This document shows, in pieces, positions 1-7,633 of a stretch of DNA of 48,885 nucleotides. The stretch is from positions 1 through 48,885 of the forward strand of contig NZ_QTTN01000046.1 in assembly GCF_003386535.1 (NCBI RefSeq). Direction: 5' to 3'. The stretch's first letter is position 1. The number at the start of each line of letters is the position of its first letter. The translations under genes and the position numbers were made by a program. This stretch comes from Paenibacillus taihuensis (lineage in GTDB: Bacteria > Bacillota > Bacilli > Paenibacillales > Paenibacillaceae). The notes beneath the pieces are model-generated. The model had not been told where the DNA came from, searched no databases, and saw only the letters and a list, made by a program, of their open reading frames with translations.

Positions 1-186
1 CAAGAGCTCCTTGTATAGGCTGTTTCCGCCCATTGAGATCAGGAGCTGCATAACCGTTTCAAAGGGTAACTTTTTCTTTCGCGTAAAGTCTTTTTCGGGG
101 TTTTTGACATACAGTGCTGGTGCGGCTGACATTTCTTGAATAAGGGATGTCAGCTTTTGTTTTAGTGAATTCGCGTACGTATTCAT
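1..186 (-). CDS. IS4/IS231-like transposase, N-terminal part (cut by window edge)
   Basis: An open frame of 62 codons runs from the ATG at 186 off the left edge of the window. An AGGAGG ribosome site lies 5-10 bases upstream of the ATG on the minus strand. The peptide contains the stretches FTRKKKLPFETVM and LLISMGGNSLYKEL, which I recognise as the start of IS4-family transposases common in Paenibacillaceae. The catalytic DDE residues would lie outside the window, so intactness cannot be judged. A terminal-repeat-like sequence at 328-346 fits the upstream end of the same element. Confidence 0.75.
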   Translation of the reverse strand, partial: MNTYANSLKQKLTSLIQEMSAAPALYVKNPEKDFTRKKKLPFETVMQLLISMGGNSLYKELL

Positions 187-264
187 GGGCGAAACCTCCT
201 CGTTTTTTCAAGGGGCTTCGCCACACATTTTCAACTGCTTGTCAAGTTCTTTTACTCTTTTTCA

Positions 265-305
265 CGCAAAAAAGGAGCAGGCTATCTTTCGATAACCTGC
301 TCCTT
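265..305 (-). terminator. Rho-independent terminator / IS-end hairpin
   Basis: Arms 273-286 and 291-304 form a stem of about 13 pairs with one mismatch and a 4-base loop. On the minus strand the stem is followed by TTTTTT (270-265 region). It lies about 80 bases after the stop of the KimA-like gene and would end that transcript. Because it also sits between the IS terminal repeat and the transposase start, it may instead belong to the IS and block outside transcription. Confidence 0.65.
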
Positions 306-327
306 TGCATAGATATTTGGTTCAACA

Positions 328-346
328 CCTTAACTTAATGACATTG
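328..346 (-). repeat. Putative terminal inverted repeat of the IS element
   Basis: Read on the minus strand this is CAATGTCATTAAGTTAAGG. Its length and its AAG-type inner end resemble IS231-type terminal repeats as I remember them. It lies about 140 bases upstream of the transposase start, where an element end is expected. A 19-base stretch covering most of it (330-348) recurs in inverted orientation at 48557-48575. The other end and any target duplication are outside the window. Confidence 0.5.
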
Positions 347-384
347 CCCACATAGGGCGGCTTTAACTTAAACTTCAACTCAAA

Positions 385-2202
385 CTACTTATGCAAACGG
401 TATGGCACCGTCGCGATGACAACGTCCTTCTGCGTGAACAGATACGCTCTTAGCAGCAAGCTCGTTTGGTTATGCAAGATGTTATGCCACCAATGCTTCG
501 CGATAAACTGCGGAATCAAGACGGTAATATGATCGGTCTCTTGCGTCTTCCATTCCACCGTTTCGATGAAGCGAACCAGCGGACGGATAATGCTGCGATA
601 GCTGGAGCGCAGGACGATCAGGCGAACGCCCGGATCCCATTCTTCCCATTTGCGCTCAAGGCGTTCGATCTCTTCCTCGTCAAAGCCGACATAGACGGCC
701 ACGACGTTGTCGGTCAGCGATTTCGCATAGCTGATCGACTGGAGAACGACCTTCGTAATGCCGGCAACCGGCACGACGATGGTGCTGCCTTTGATCTCAG
801 GCTTCTGTTTCTCAATGTTCACCCGCAGCTCGTCGGCTGTGTTTTGATAGTGACGGTTGATTTTGAAGAAGCCCATAATAACGAGAGGCAAGAAGATGAA
901 GACCATCCAGATCTGGCTGAATTTCGTGAAAATAAAGATCAGCGTGATGATGAGCGTTGTCAGCATCCCGATCGTGTTGACGCACAGGCCGAGTATCCAT
1001 TTGGCTGGCTTCAGACGAATCCAGCGGACCATCATGCCTAGCTGGGACAGCGTGAACGGAATGAATACGCCGACCGCGTAGAGCGGGATCAGGTTCTCGG
1101 TGTCGCCATGGAACAGAACGACGAGCAGAGCCGAGAAGATGCCGAGAAAAATAATGCCGTTCGAGAAGCCGAGGCGGTCGCCGCGCACTTTGAACGCATT
1201 CGGCATGTATTTATCTTTGGCCAGCATGAAGGCTAGCAGCGGGAATGCGGAGTACGCCGTGTTCGCCGCCAGGAACAAGATTAGAGCGGTAATCGCTTGA
1301 ATCGCGTAATAGATGACGCCGCGTCCGAAGGTCGCATTCGCGATTTGGGAGACGACGGTTTCCTTCTCGTTCGGCTGAATGCCGTACCAGTAGGCAAGCA
1401 AGCTGATGCCGATAAACATCGCGCCGAGAATGGCGCCCATCATGATGAGCGTCACTGCCGCGTTGCGTTCTTCCGGCTTCTTGAAGTTCGGGATTGCATT
1501 CGACACGGCCTCGACGCCGGTAAGGGCTGAACAGCCGGAGCTGAATGCTTTGAGCAGCATGAACAAGCTTATATTGGACACGGCGGTTCCGATCTCCGGA
1601 ATGTCCGAGTGTACGCCATGAATCATAACTTTGATGACGCCTGCAACAATAAGAACGAAGACGGCGAATACGAATAGATAGACGGGATAAGCCAGTACGG
1701 AAGCCGATTCCCCGATTCCTCGTAAGTTCATGATCGTCAGGAACACAATCATCGTTAGTGCAATAAGCACCCTGTGATCATGCAACGATGGGAACGCCGA
1801 TGTGATCGCGTCAGTACCCGCCGAGGAGCTAACGGCAACGGTCAGAATGTAGTCGACGAGCAGAGAGCCGCCCGCGAGCAGACCGGTCGATACGCCTAAG
1901 TTATCTTTGGCGACAATGTAGGCGCCGCCGCCCTTCGGGTAGGCGTAAATCGTTTGGCGGTACGATATGATAAGTACGAGCAGCAGCCCGAGAACCGCGA
2001 TCGAGATCGGAATGGAGTACCAAACGGCAGCGAAGCCTGCTGCTATCAAGACGAGCAGGATTTGCTCGGTACCGTACGCAACCGACGACAATGCGTCTGA
2101 CGACAATACGGCAAGCGCCTTCAGCTTGCTTAGCCTTTCTCCTTCCAATTCTGCGCTTTTCATCGGACGCCCGATTAAAAACCGTTTAAATCGGCTAATC
2201 AT
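385..2202 (-). CDS. kimA: KimA-type potassium importer (APC superfamily)
   Basis: The 605-residue product is an APC-superfamily permease with about 12 hydrophobic segments in residues 30-450 and a soluble C-terminal domain (about 460-605) of the universal-stress-protein type. This architecture and length match B. subtilis KimA (YdaO), a high-affinity K+/H+ symporter. The early motif LSSDALSSVAYGTEQ and the KGGGAY segment are typical. The ATG at 2202 has GAGG about 14 bases upstream, which is rather far. In B. subtilis kimA is controlled by a c-di-AMP riboswitch; I looked in 2203-2450 and did not see its conserved blocks, so regulation may differ here. A generic basic amino-acid permease is the alternative. 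Confidence 0.8.
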   Translation of the reverse strand: MISRFKRFLIGRPMKSAELEGERLSKLKALAVLSSDALSSVAYGTEQILLVLIAAGFAAVWYSIPISIAVLGLLLVLIISYRQTIYAYPKGGGAYIVAKDNLGVSTGLLAGGSLLVDYILTVAVSSSAGTDAITSAFPSLHDHRVLIALTMIVFLTIMNLRGIGESASVLAYPVYLFVFAVFVLIVAGVIKVMIHGVHSDIPEIGTAVSNISLFMLLKAFSSGCSALTGVEAVSNAIPNFKKPEERNAAVTLIMMGAILGAMFIGISLLAYWYGIQPNEKETVVSQIANATFGRGVIYYAIQAITALILFLAANTAYSAFPLLAFMLAKDKYMPNAFKVRGDRLGFSNGIIFLGIFSALLVVLFHGDTENLIPLYAVGVFIPFTLSQLGMMVRWIRLKPAKWILGLCVNTIGMLTTLIITLIFIFTKFSQIWMVFIFLPLVIMGFFKINRHYQNTADELRVNIEKQKPEIKGSTIVVPVAGITKVVLQSISYAKSLTDNVVAVYVGFDEEEIERLERKWEEWDPGVRLIVLRSSYRSIIRPLVRFIETVEWKTQETDHITVLIPQFIAKHWWHNILHNQTSLLLRAYLFTQKDVVIATVPYRLHK

Positions 2203-2296
2203 GGAGTAGATCTCATCCTCTTTTCTTCACCATATAAGGTAAAAGTTAACATTCATCTCAAGGATAATTTTAGAATATCCGAAACGAACAGATTTC

Positions 2297-2324
2297 ATTA
2301 TATCAAAAATATGGTTGCTTGAAA
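2297..2324 (-). promoter_or_regulatory. Candidate sigma-A promoter for the KimA-like gene
   Basis: On the minus strand TATAAT (2302-2297) is preceded by TTTCAA (2324-2319) with a 16-base spacer. The -10 box is perfect and the -35 box weak. It would give a leader of about 90 bases before the ATG at 2202. Confidence 0.45.
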
Positions 2325-2450
2325 GATACAGTTTCGTGAAGCTGAAAATTTATGCAGGTAAGGGCCGCTGTGCACAGCACGGTGGTATACTTGGGATAAA
2401 GTTTGAACCCTGCAGATATTGGTTTACAGAGAAAAAAGGAGACGAAGAAG

Positions 2451-3278
2451 ATGCTGCCGATGAAATGGGATGGACACACGCATACGAAATTTTGCTATCA
2501 CGGGAATGATGCCGAAGAGGAGCTGTATGTCGATCGCGCCATCGAGCTCGGCTTTCAGCGCTATTCCATTACGGAGCACCCTCCGCTGCCGGCGAGCTGG
2601 GTCCCCGATGAGAAGCTGATGGGAGAGCTAGCGATGCCTAGCGAAGAGCTGCCTCTGTACATGGACTATGCAAAATCTATCAAGCAGAAATACGAGGGCC
2701 GTATCGATATCGGGATTGGCCTGGAGCTCGATTATTTGCATGGCAATCTCTCTTTCACAGAGGCGATTGTTGACCGCTATCAGAAGGAGCTCGAGGATGT
2801 CGTCTACTCCGTTCACTATTTGCAAGGCAAGGGCGGCATGCGTTGCATCGACTTCACTGCGGATGATTTTGCGGACAATTTGCTCTCGTATTACGGTTCG
2901 ATGGAGAAGGTCGTCGACGAATATTATAACCACGTGGAGCTGGCAATCGAATTTGCTTCGAAGCTGCCGATGCGCAAGCGGATCGGACATATTAATTTGA
3001 TCGAGAAGTTCTGGATGAAGCTGCCGCCTATCGATGAGGCGCAGATCAAGAACAGACTGACGGCGATTCTGCCGAAGCTTCAGCAAGGCGGTGTTGGCAT
3101 TGATGTGAACACGGCCGGGCTGCGCGTGGCGACATGCGGCAAGCCGTATGTGCCGGAGTGGTTCATGGCGGCATGTACGGCACGAGGAATCCAGCTCGTC
3201 TACGGATCGGATTCGCATCGTCCTGATCATGTCGGCTTCGGCTATGACTATTTTGAAGCGAATAGCCAGTCCAAGTGA
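2451..3278 (+). CDS. hisJ: Histidinol-phosphatase-like PHP-domain phosphoesterase
   Basis: This 275-residue protein starts with the PHP metal motif D-G-H-T-H (His9, His11) and ends with YGSDSHRPDHVG, the C-terminal Asp/His metal site of PHP enzymes. Length and order fit HisJ-type histidinol-phosphatases, which release phosphate from histidinol phosphate in histidine synthesis. I chose the ATG at 2451 because AAGGAG lies about 8 bases upstream; the frame is open back to a TTG at 2403 but that has no ribosome site. No other his gene is nearby, so a different sugar- or nucleotide-phosphate substrate is possible. It heads a close-packed run with the MgtC-like gene (44-base gap). Confidence 0.75.
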   Translation: MLPMKWDGHTHTKFCYHGNDAEEELYVDRAIELGFQRYSITEHPPLPASWVPDEKLMGELAMPSEELPLYMDYAKSIKQKYEGRIDIGIGLELDYLHGNLSFTEAIVDRYQKELEDVVYSVHYLQGKGGMRCIDFTADDFADNLLSYYGSMEKVVDEYYNHVELAIEFASKLPMRKRIGHINLIEKFWMKLPPIDEAQIKNRLTAILPKLQQGGVGIDVNTAGLRVATCGKPYVPEWFMAACTARGIQLVYGSDSHRPDHVGFGYDYFEANSQSK

Positions 3279-3321
3279 AGTGAGAGTGACGCCAATCTTA
3301 TAACAGAGGGATTGAAGTGAC

Positions 3322-4062
3322 ATGGCACAAACCGCGGCGCAAGTGTTTGATCCGAGTATATGGCATATCAGCAATCTGGAATTGACGCTTCGGCTCGTGC
3401 TTGCGCTCGTGCTCGGCGGGCTTATTGGTCTAGAACGCGAGCTCGGCGGCCATTCGGCGGGATTTCGGACACATATTCTCGTTTGTGTAGGTTCAGCGGC
3501 CATTGTGCTGCTGTCCATGTATGGCTTCTCGGAGTTCGCTGCCGATCCGAATGTTCGGCTGGATCCTTCGCGCCTTGCGGCGCAAGTCGTTAGCGGGATC
3601 GGCTTTCTAGGAGCGGGAACGATTCTGCGAACGGGGATTACGGTGTCGGGCCTGACGACTGCGGCATCGTTGTGGGTTGTGGCGGCGATCGGGCTGACGG
3701 TCGGCGCGGGATTCTACTATGGATCAGCCGTGCTTACGATTCTCGTCGTCGTCAGTTTATTCGTGCTCAACAAATTTGAGAAGAAGTTCTCGCAGGCGAA
3801 GCGCAAGCGGGATGTTGTCATGAAGATGACGAAGGAATCAGCAAGCTTGAGCAAGGTCGTTACGCAGCTGCACCGTCTTGGCATTCAGATCAGCAAAATC
3901 GTGGTAGAGAATGAGGAAGCGGCCGCAAGCGATATCGCAGAGATGCTCATTGTAAGGCTGCAGTTGAAGCTGGGCTATAAGAAGCGGTTCGAGGAAGTCA
4001 TCGTTTCGCTTGCTTCCATCGAAGGCGTCGTCGGCGTCGAGTCCGGCGGGGAATCGCTCTAG
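3322..4062 (+). CDS. MgtC/SapB family membrane protein
   Basis: The 246-residue product has four or five hydrophobic segments in residues 15-145, with the family signature GGLIGLERELGGHSAGFRTH near residues 32-51, and a C-terminal ACT-like soluble domain (about 165-240). MgtC relatives modulate membrane ATPase activity or are linked to Mg2+ limitation; transport itself is doubtful. The gene lies between a PHP phosphatase and a metallophosphoesterase, both metal-dependent, with gaps of 44 and 22 bases, so co-transcription is likely. No Mg2+ riboswitch was visible upstream. Confidence 0.85.
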   Translation: MAQTAAQVFDPSIWHISNLELTLRLVLALVLGGLIGLERELGGHSAGFRTHILVCVGSAAIVLLSMYGFSEFAADPNVRLDPSRLAAQVVSGIGFLGAGTILRTGITVSGLTTAASLWVVAAIGLTVGAGFYYGSAVLTILVVVSLFVLNKFEKKFSQAKRKRDVVMKMTKESASLSKVVTQLHRLGIQISKIVVENEEAAASDIAEMLIVRLQLKLGYKKRFEEVIVSLASIEGVVGVESGGESL

Positions 4063-4083
4063 CGGTATAGACGGTCATGGGGG

Positions 4084-5064
4084 ATGAGAGAATTGGGAAT
4101 CGAAGCGGAAGCGGCAAAATCATTGCCAAAGTCACTGCATTATCGCGAGGATGGCACGTTCACGATCGTACAGTTTACGGATTTGCACTGGCAGAACGGG
4201 GAGCCAGACGATATGCTGACGAAGCTGCTGATGGAGCGCGTGCTGGAGCAGACGTCTCCGGATCTTGTTGTTTTTACCGGCGATGTCATCTACAGCGAAG
4301 ACTGCGTCGATCCGAAGCAGTCGTTTCGTGATGCGGTTCGCTCTGCAGAGGTGCGCGGCATTCCATGGGCGGCTGTATACGGCAACCATGACACGGAGCA
4401 TCTTGTGACGCGGGATGAACTGATGCAGGTGCAGCTGGAGCATAAACATTGTTTAAGCAGCGCTGGACCTGAGGAGATTCATGGTGTCGGCAATTATGTG
4501 CTGTTATTAAAAGCGCATGGCAGCGATAAGCCTCTGAATGCGCTCTATATGCTAGACAGCGGCAGCTATTCCACGCTACCGCAGCTTGAAGGCTACGAAT
4601 GGATTCACCGCGACCAAATTGATTGGTATGTGTCGCAGTCTGCGCGGCTTCGCGAGGAAAACGGCGGGGAGCCGCTGCCAGCGCTCTCGTTCTTCCATAT
4701 TCCGCTTCCGGAGTACGATGAAGTGTGGCAGAAAGAGCTGTGCTTCGGCAGCAGGCACGAAGGCGTTGCGAGTCCGCGGATCAACTCCGGTCTATTTACG
4801 GCGATGATGGAAATGGGCGATATCGTTGGCACCTTCTGCGGGCATGATCATGTGAATGATTATTGGGGCGAGCTGTTCGGCATTCGGCTCTGTTACGGCA
4901 GGGCGACCGGTTACCAGACGTATGGGCGCGAGGGCTTCCCGCGCGGTGCGCGTGTCATTCGGCTGCGTCAAGGCGAGCGGGACTTTGTGACCGAGCTTCG
5001 GCTGGACGACGGCAGCGTTGTGCATGAGCAGGAGGAGCATTACCCGAAAGGGATCCAATTGTAG
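4084..5064 (+). CDS. Calcineurin-like metallophosphoesterase
   Basis: The 326-residue protein carries the metallophosphoesterase motifs in order: FTDLHW, TGDVIY, YGNHD, a His in FFHIPLPEY, and CGHDHVN. These residues bind a di-metal centre that hydrolyses phosphoesters. There is no signal peptide, so it is probably cytoplasmic. The start at 4084 has a G-rich site (GGGGG) just upstream that is very close; a later start is possible but the first motif is at about residue 32. It is the last gene of the run that begins at 2451 and is followed by a terminator at 5114-5132. The substrate is unknown. Confidence 0.8.
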   Translation: MRELGIEAEAAKSLPKSLHYREDGTFTIVQFTDLHWQNGEPDDMLTKLLMERVLEQTSPDLVVFTGDVIYSEDCVDPKQSFRDAVRSAEVRGIPWAAVYGNHDTEHLVTRDELMQVQLEHKHCLSSAGPEEIHGVGNYVLLLKAHGSDKPLNALYMLDSGSYSTLPQLEGYEWIHRDQIDWYVSQSARLREENGGEPLPALSFFHIPLPEYDEVWQKELCFGSRHEGVASPRINSGLFTAMMEMGDIVGTFCGHDHVNDYWGELFGIRLCYGRATGYQTYGREGFPRGARVIRLRQGERDFVTELRLDDGSVVHEQEEHYPKGIQL

Positions 5065-5113
5065 CTTGTGGAGCATACAGGAGGGCATCGTATTCTCTGC
5101 TGAATGGGGCAGG

Positions 5114-5132
5114 GAGCACGGTGCTCTTTTTT
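5114..5132 (+). terminator. Rho-independent terminator
   Basis: Arms GAGCAC (5114-5119) and GTGCTC (5121-5126) are followed by six T. The inner pairs must melt to form a loop, leaving a short stem. It lies 50 bases after the phosphoesterase stop. Confidence 0.65.
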
Positions 5133-5211
5133 AGTTAAACAGTAATGAAGTGAATTTTCGCTTGGCGTATGCTACCCTTAACATATCCGTCTATTGGGAG
5201 TTCGAAGTGTG

Positions 5212-5769
5212 ATGAAAACATTATTGGTAACGGGCTATCGGGCGACCGAGCTGGGCATCTTCTCAGCGAAGCACCCTGGTGTCGCGATTATAAAGAAAGC
5301 GCTCATGAAGCAGATTTCCGCACTGGTCGAGGACGGGCTCGAATGGGTCATCGTCAGCGGCGGCTGGGGCGTCGAGCTGTGGGCAGCTGAAGTGACGATC
5401 GAGCTGAAGAAGAGCTACGAAAGCCTGCGGCTCGCGATTATTACGCCTTTTCTCGATCAGGAAGAGAATTGGAATGAGCAGAAGAAGACGACATACAGCG
5501 AGATCCTCTCCGGAGCGGACTACGTGAACGCCGTCTCCAAGCAAAAGTATGCGGGGCCGTGGCAGTTCAAGGCGAGGGACCGGTTTCTGCTGGACAACTC
5601 CGATGGGCTGCTGCTCATCTATGACGAGGAACAAGACGGCTCGCCGCGATACTTGCTGGAGCTCGCGCGTGCGCATGCCGAGGTGACGCCGGACTACCAC
5701 ATCATGACGATATCCGGCCATGATTTGCAGAATATCGCTGAAGAAGAGCAGTACCAGGATTACGAATAA
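5212..5769 (+). CDS. ypsA: YpsA family protein (DUF1273, SLOG superfamily)
   Basis: The 185-residue product begins MKTLLVTGYRATELGIF, has the G-rich VIVSGGWGVELWAAEV segment near residues 47-62 and LLLIYDEEQDGSPRYLLELA near 135-155, all typical of YpsA. The family has a Rossmann-like SLOG fold that may bind a nucleotide-derived ligand; B. subtilis YpsA affects cell division and oxidative stress. I took the ATG at 5212 with GGGAG about 11 bases upstream; the frame also offers TTG 5194 and GTG 5209. The DUF1904 gene follows after 13 bases and is probably in the same operon. Confidence 0.85.
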   Translation: MKTLLVTGYRATELGIFSAKHPGVAIIKKALMKQISALVEDGLEWVIVSGGWGVELWAAEVTIELKKSYESLRLAIITPFLDQEENWNEQKKTTYSEILSGADYVNAVSKQKYAGPWQFKARDRFLLDNSDGLLLIYDEEQDGSPRYLLELARAHAEVTPDYHIMTISGHDLQNIAEEEQYQDYE

Positions 5770-5782
5770 TGGAGGATGCTGC

Positions 5783-6121
5783 ATGCCGCAATTGACAGTT
5801 CGGGGAGTTAACAGTGAAACGCTTGTGCAAGTAAGCCGTGAGCTTATTGAGGAGCTGGCGCAAATTTGCGAGTGCGGAACGGATAATTTTACGCTGGACG
5901 ATCTGCCAGTCGTATCGGTATTCGGCGGCGAGGTCGTGCAGACGTATCCATTCGTGGAGGTCGCTTGGTTCGACCGCGGGCAGGACGTGCAGGACAAGCT
6001 CGCCGCAGCGCTGACGCGCCATCTGCAACAAGCGGGTGTTGCTGAAGTGGAAGTCGCGTTCAAGGTGTACAAGGAGACGGCTTACTATATTAATGGACGG
6101 CCTTGTGGGACTGCGGAGTAG
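5783..6121 (+). CDS. DUF1904 family protein
   Basis: A 112-residue protein starting MPQLTVRGVNSETL, with a perfect GGAGG ribosome site 7 bases upstream. I recognise the DUF1904 family, small proteins with a predicted tautomerase-like alpha/beta fold whose role is unknown. The segment FVEVAWFDRGQDVQDKLA and the closing YYINGRPCG fit. Pro2 directly after the start Met would be the catalytic amino group in tautomerases, but I cannot say it is active here. It follows ypsA closely. Confidence 0.7.
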   Translation: MPQLTVRGVNSETLVQVSRELIEELAQICECGTDNFTLDDLPVVSVFGGEVVQTYPFVEVAWFDRGQDVQDKLAAALTRHLQQAGVAEVEVAFKVYKETAYYINGRPCGTAE

Positions 6122-6135
6122 AGGCTGCGTTTGCT

Positions 6136-6207
6136 GAGATCCATATACGGTCTCTCACGCTCGAAAATGGGCAGTTTTAGAGTTGAGAGTGCTAAAATGG
6201 GACTCTC
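6136..6207. repeat. Pair of intergenic GAGAG/CTCTC palindromes, 51 bp apart
   Basis: Two imperfect palindromes, GAGA-N11-TCTC (6136-6154, centre 6145) and GAGAGT-N11-ACTCTC (6185-6207, centre 6196), lie just after the DUF1904 gene. They belong to the same family as the arrays at 30952-31198 and 40066-40427 and share their 51-bp spacing. Confidence 0.7.
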
Positions 6208-6336
6208 AGAGAAGTGAATAGCCGGATTTTTTTGGTTCCAGCTAGAGCGAGGCGGAAGTGGTTGCAAAAACAACGTTCCCTTTTTCAATTGTTCATCCCT
6301 CTCCAATTCATGCAAACATATAGCCGAAACGTGCAA

Positions 6337-6364
6337 TTACACGCCGAAACGTTCGTTGTACAAT
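6337..6364 (+). promoter_or_regulatory. Candidate sigma-A promoter for the nucleoside hydrolase
   Basis: TTACAC (6337-6342) and TACAAT (6359-6364) are separated by 16 bases, about 50 bases before the gene start. Confidence 0.4.
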
Positions 6365-6415
6365 AGGGTTGTTCAAGTTCGCAGCATTCATTTTCGGGGA
6401 GGATTGGAACGGTAT

Positions 6416-7333
6416 ATGAGCACATTTCCTGTTTTGTCTCAGCAGAAGCTGCTGCAGCGCTTAGCCCATCCGCAGCGCAAAATTCGTATGGTACTCGATA
6501 CGGATACGTACAACGAAATTGACGACCAATTCGCGGTTATCTATGCGATGAAATCGCCGGAAAATATGACGGTTGAAGCATTTTATGCTGCACCGTTCTT
6601 TAACGACCTGTCGACGGGACCGAAGGACGGCATGGAGAAAAGCTACAACGAGCTGAAGCGCATCTCGTCGCTTCTGCCGGAGATGGCGGACGTTCCGATT
6701 TACCGCGGCTCGGAGAGCTACCTGCCTGAAGCGGGTGCGCCTGTCGAGAGCGAAGCGGCAAGAGATCTCGTGCAGCGAGCATTGGCCGCGCCGGACGATG
6801 ATCCGCTGTACGTTGTCGCGATTGGTGCGATTACGAATGTCGCATCCGCAATCCTCATGGAGCCGAGCATCATCGAGAAAATCGTCGTCGTTTGGCTGGG
6901 CGGCCATGCGCTGCACTGGCGGGATACAACCGAGTTCAACCTCGCGCAGGACTTGCACGCATCCCGCACCGTGTTGGACAGCGGCGTGCCGCTCGTCCTC
7001 ATTCCTTGCGGCGGTGTCGCTTCGCACTTAGCGACAACGCTCTCCGAGATCAACGATTACGTACGCGAGAAAGGACCGATCGGCGAGTACTTGTACGAGA
7101 CGTTCAAGAACTGCAGCCCGGATCACTTCGGCTACTCCCGCGTCATCTGGGATATCTCGACGATTGCATTCCTGAACAACGAAGAGTGGACGCCGAGCAC
7201 GCTCGTGCACAGCCCGGTGTTGTCGTCCGACTTCCGCTGGAGCGTCGACCGCAACCGCCACTTCATCCGCTGCGTTGAATACATCCACCGCGACAGCGTG
7301 TTCAAAGACTTGTTCAGCAAGCTGGGCAACTAA
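6416..7333 (+). CDS. Inosine-uridine preferring nucleoside hydrolase
   Basis: The 305-residue protein shows the nucleoside hydrolase Ca2+ motif D-T-D-T...-I-D-D (Asp28, Asp30, Asp36, Asp37) near its N terminus, a central GAITNVASAI segment and an E-F-N-L-A-Q-D region resembling the family's NxxxD substrate loop. Such enzymes split the N-glycosidic bond of ribonucleosides to free base and ribose in the cytoplasm. I chose ATG 6416; GGGGAGG lies 13 bases upstream, and TTG 6404 is in frame but too close to that site. It stands alone between two repeat-bearing gaps. Base preference cannot be read from the sequence. Confidence 0.85.
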   Translation: MSTFPVLSQQKLLQRLAHPQRKIRMVLDTDTYNEIDDQFAVIYAMKSPENMTVEAFYAAPFFNDLSTGPKDGMEKSYNELKRISSLLPEMADVPIYRGSESYLPEAGAPVESEAARDLVQRALAAPDDDPLYVVAIGAITNVASAILMEPSIIEKIVVVWLGGHALHWRDTTEFNLAQDLHASRTVLDSGVPLVLIPCGGVASHLATTLSEINDYVREKGPIGEYLYETFKNCSPDHFGYSRVIWDISTIAFLNNEEWTPSTLVHSPVLSSDFRWSVDRNRHFIRCVEYIHRDSVFKDLFSKLGN

Positions 7334-7387
7334 TTAGCTGCTCTAGTTAAAATCGCTTGCGTAATCTCAATGTTAATTTTGAATAGC

Positions 7388-7450
7388 TGGATATTTCCAT
7401 TTATTCGCCGTAGACACAGCGAAATCGCCTCAAATAAATGGATATCTCCA
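7388..7450. repeat. Pair of TGGA-N4-TCCA palindromes, 51 bp apart
   Basis: TGGATATTTCCA (7388-7399, centre 7393.5) and TGGATATCTCCA (7439-7450, centre 7444.5) are each followed by the same TTTATTCG. The second has longer arms (AATAAATGG / CCATTTATT). They sit in the 300-base gap after the nucleoside hydrolase gene and match in core and spacing the array at 14353-14532. Confidence 0.7.
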
Positions 7451-7520
7451 TTTATTCGTAGTTCGCGCCATGGTTGGCGCCCGGTTTTAGTACGATCCAA
7501 TAGAATTCATCTCATTAGAA

Positions 7521-7566
7521 AAAGCTAACCGTCCCGCTGCCGGAGCAGAGGGGGGTTAGCTTTTTT
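7521..7566. terminator. Bidirectional terminator
   Basis: AAAGCTAACC (7521-7530) pairs with GGTTAGCTTT (7554-7563); T-runs follow on plus (7561-7566) and, as complement, on minus. It can end the plus-strand nucleoside hydrolase transcript and the minus-strand VanY-like gene. The right half is repeated 39 bases later (7571-7605), giving a second possible 3' arm. Confidence 0.75.
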
Positions 7567-7633
7567 CGAATCCCGCTGCCATGACAGTTGGAGGGTTAGC
7601 TTTTTCGTTCTTTCGCCTATTACAGTTCCAATA

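Noticed and set aside
2203..2450. Riboswitch before the KimA-like gene
   Set aside because: I looked for the conserved blocks of the c-di-AMP riboswitch by eye and found none in a convincing order.
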